A DNA stretch of 36,071 nucleotides from Nanobdellota archaeon (lineage in GTDB: Archaea; Nanobdellota; Nanobdellia; Pacearchaeales; GW2011-AR1): positions 1 through 36,071 of the forward strand of contig JAUWPB010000008.1 of the NCBI GenBank assembly GCA_030611805.1, given 5' to 3'. Position numbers and translations under genes: made by a program. Positions 33,960 to 36,071 of this stretch are shown piece after piece (positions within the stretch are counted from its first letter, which is position 1; the number at the start of each line of letters is the position of its first letter). The notes below the pieces were generated by a model, which made no database searches, was not told the DNA's origin, and saw nothing but the letters and a program-made list of their open reading frames with translations.

Positions 33960-35302
33960 AAATAGTCTTTGTTAATTCTCCCCTGCAGGATTATGGAAAA
34001 ATAAAAAAGCAAGAGTATTATACAACACCTCCACTCGGGTTAGGTTATTTAGCGACAATTGCTAAAAATATGAATCATGAAGTTAAATTAATTGATTCAG
34101 AAGCATTAGGATTGTCTTTGGATAAAACAGTCTCAAATGTCTTGAACTATCATCCAGACCTCGTAGGGATTAATCTTTTGACCCCAACAGTAAACTTGAG
34201 TAAGGAAATTATTAGAAATTTGAAGGTTAAAAATTCCAAATTAAAGATAATTGCTGGAGGTCCACATGCAACAATAAGACCTACGCAAGTATTAAATGAT
34301 ATTCCTGAAATTGATATTTTGGTTAGGGGAGAAGGAGAATTATCTTTAGAAGAAATTCTTAGAGGAAAACAATTGAATGAGATAAAAGGCATATCTTATA
34401 TTGAGAATGGAAAAATTACTCATAACCAAAATAGACCATTAAATAATGATCTAGATTCATTAGATTTTATCGATAGAAGTTTTTTTGTTAATGATCCTTC
34501 TATTGAAAATGGACATCTCAAGTCAGTGATTATGGGTTCAAGAGGATGTAATTATACATGCAGTTTTTGTTCTGCCCCACTTACTTCGGGAAAAAAGATA
34601 AGGGTAAGGAGTATTGAAAATATCGTTGATGAAGTTGAATTTTTAAAAGAAACGCATGGAATAGATTCTGTGCATTTTTTAGATAATGATTTCGTCCACA
34701 ACAAATACCGAGTTCTAAATCTTGCTGACGAGCTGAGGTCGAGAAATCTAAATATAAGATGGAGAGCACTGGCAAGGGTTGATATGACTGCTAAATATGG
34801 AAAAGAATTTTTAAGGAAAATCAAACAAGCAGGTTGTTACCAACTTGTTTTTGGAATTGAATCAGGAACTCAGAGGATTTTAGACTTGATAAAAAAAAGG
34901 ACAACACTAGAACAAGCAAAACAAGCCATACAATATTGTAAAAATGTGGGGATTAAAACAAAGGCATATTATATGCTTGGTTTTCCTACTGAAACTCTTC
35001 AAGAAATGAATCAGACTTTAGAACATGCTAAAAAACTTAATACAGATATTGCCTGCTTTATACTTGTTAAAGCATATCCTGGAACTGAAATGTATAACAC
35101 TCTTTCTAAAAAATATGGAGAAGAACCTCTACAACAATATAATCATTTGCAAAGCCAAATTCCTTTAAATATCCCAAATCAAAATTTTGATAAATATCAT
35201 ATAAGTAATGATTTGTCATTCTCACAGGTTAGCCCAGAGCAATTAAGAGATACTCTAAGAAAGGCTTATAAAATGTATTACGCTAATGGGGGCAGAAGAT
35301 GA
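33956..35302 (+). CDS. B12-binding-domain radical SAM protein
   Basis: TPPLGLGYLATIAKNMNHEVKLIDSEA...AGGPHATIRP; GSRGCNYTCSFCSAP (CxxxCxxC); GIESGTQRIL. Confidence 0.95.
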   Translation: MKIVFVNSPLQDYGKIKKQEYYTTPPLGLGYLATIAKNMNHEVKLIDSEALGLSLDKTVSNVLNYHPDLVGINLLTPTVNLSKEIIRNLKVKNSKLKIIAGGPHATIRPTQVLNDIPEIDILVRGEGELSLEEILRGKQLNEIKGISYIENGKITHNQNRPLNNDLDSLDFIDRSFFVNDPSIENGHLKSVIMGSRGCNYTCSFCSAPLTSGKKIRVRSIENIVDEVEFLKETHGIDSVHFLDNDFVHNKYRVLNLADELRSRNLNIRWRALARVDMTAKYGKEFLRKIKQAGCYQLVFGIESGTQRILDLIKKRTTLEQAKQAIQYCKNVGIKTKAYYMLGFPTETLQEMNQTLEHAKKLNTDIACFILVKAYPGTEMYNTLSKKYGEEPLQQYNHLQSQIPLNIPNQNFDKYHISNDLSFSQVSPEQLRDTLRKAYKMYYANGGRR

Positions 35303-35703
35303 AAAAAATATATGTTGCATACAAATTCAAGAATGCAGATGTCAATGAGTTGAAAAAGAAACTTGAAGAATTAAGTAAAATTATAGAGAGTTCTACAGAT
35401 TATAAAACTTTTATCTTTTTTAGAGATGCTCAAAATTGGGGAGAGATAAAAATGGATATTAAAGAAGTAGTTGAAAAAGCATCAAAGGCAGTAGAAGAGT
35501 GCGATGCAATTCTTGTTGAAGCATCTGAAAAAGCAAATGGGATTTATTTCGAGGTTGGATATGCAAAAGCTCTTAGAAAAAAAATTATAATTATTCACAA
35601 AAAAGGAACAGAGGCTAATTTTCTTGGGGCAACTGCAGATGTTTCGATTGAATATGAAGATTTTGATGATTTGAGAGAGAAGTTGACGAAGACGAAATTC
35701 TAG
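35299..35703 (+). CDS. Nucleoside 2-deoxyribosyltransferase-like protein
   Basis: MKKIYVAYKF...AVEECDAILVEASEKANGIYFEVGYAKALRKKIIIIHKKG. Confidence 0.75.
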   Translation: MKKIYVAYKFKNADVNELKKKLEELSKIIESSTDYKTFIFFRDAQNWGEIKMDIKEVVEKASKAVEECDAILVEASEKANGIYFEVGYAKALRKKIIIIHKKGTEANFLGATADVSIEYEDFDDLREKLTKTKF

Positions 35704-35795
35704 GATTGTAGTTCTAAATTATTGTTGATAGTTAAAATCAAAAGCATATCCCAAAACAAACAAATTCTTATAAATAAAATTAAATTTAGAAAAGC

Positions 35796-35930
35796 ATGAA
35801 AAGAACTATTGATGAAATACGACAGGAAATAAAAAAGCGGGGAGCAAATGCAACTTCCACACAAGATATTGTTTTATGGGGAATTATGTTTTCTATAGAA
35901 GATTTAGAAGATGGGTTGAAAAAAGTTTAA
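35796..35930 (+). CDS. Hypothetical 44-aa protein
   Basis: MKRTIDEIRQEIKKRGANATSTQDIVLWGIMFSIEDLEDGLKKV*. Confidence 0.35.
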   Translation: MKRTIDEIRQEIKKRGANATSTQDIVLWGIMFSIEDLEDGLKKV

Positions 35931-36071
35931 TCAAAAATATTTATTATCCTCTTTTATTTTTTCCTTTTTTCTTCGTTCCTCTTTTAACTTTTCTGAATAT
36001 CTTTGTTTTATCACTTTACTTCTTTCTGGATTATCTTTAACCCATTGTTTGGAGTATTCATTAAGATGCTC
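35931..36071 (-). CDS. Partial CDS (C terminus), running off the window edge
   Basis: Minus strand EHLNEYSKQWVKDNPERSKVIKQRYSEKLKEERRKKEKIKEDNKYF*; WxxxNPE..K.....Y pattern seen in HNH-associated proteins. Confidence 0.5.
   Translation of the reverse strand, partial: EHLNEYSKQWVKDNPERSKVIKQRYSEKLKEERRKKEKIKEDNKYF

Overview
AT-rich archaeal chromosome segment. RFC clamp loader subunits, FEN1, a HerA-type ATPase, MinD, a presenilin-like A22 protease, eL41, archaeal-type RNase P RNA and TATA-type promoters all point to Archaea; the small, operon-dense style suggests a DPANN lineage (Woesearchaeota/Pacearchaeota-like), which is inference only. Core genes: cysS, rfcL, rfcS, fen1, nth, acs, a Trm5-like methyltransferase, tRNA-Phe(GAA), rnpB and eL41. 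Accessory content: HEPN/MNT-like pair, Fic protein, NDT-CYTH fusion with a MazG-like protein, a large surface protein with its own HTH regulator, a candidate nuclease with a C-terminal zinc motif, and a five-gene translationally coupled operon (HAD, aaRS-like/HTH protein, unknown, B12-radical SAM, NDT-like). Strongest novelty candidate: three copies of a ~44-nt palindromic element (GGGCGTACCCCGAAA-stem-loop-stem-ACAAGGGGC) inserted in the same reading frame inside two unrelated essential-type genes (two in the Trm5-like gene, one in cysS). Their hairpin stems differ in sequence but stay complementary. They resemble in principle the Rickettsia palindromic elements, but sit in an archaeon. Other structural signals: a duplicated rnpB 3' end flanking a hairpin-rich spacer, a GNAT gene flanked by 42-bp copies of the acs 5' end, a duplicated HerA C-terminal tail, a 137-bp tandem repeat beside fic, and a 40-aa uORF with strong hairpins in front of rfcS. 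All calls are by eye; no search or folding program was run.
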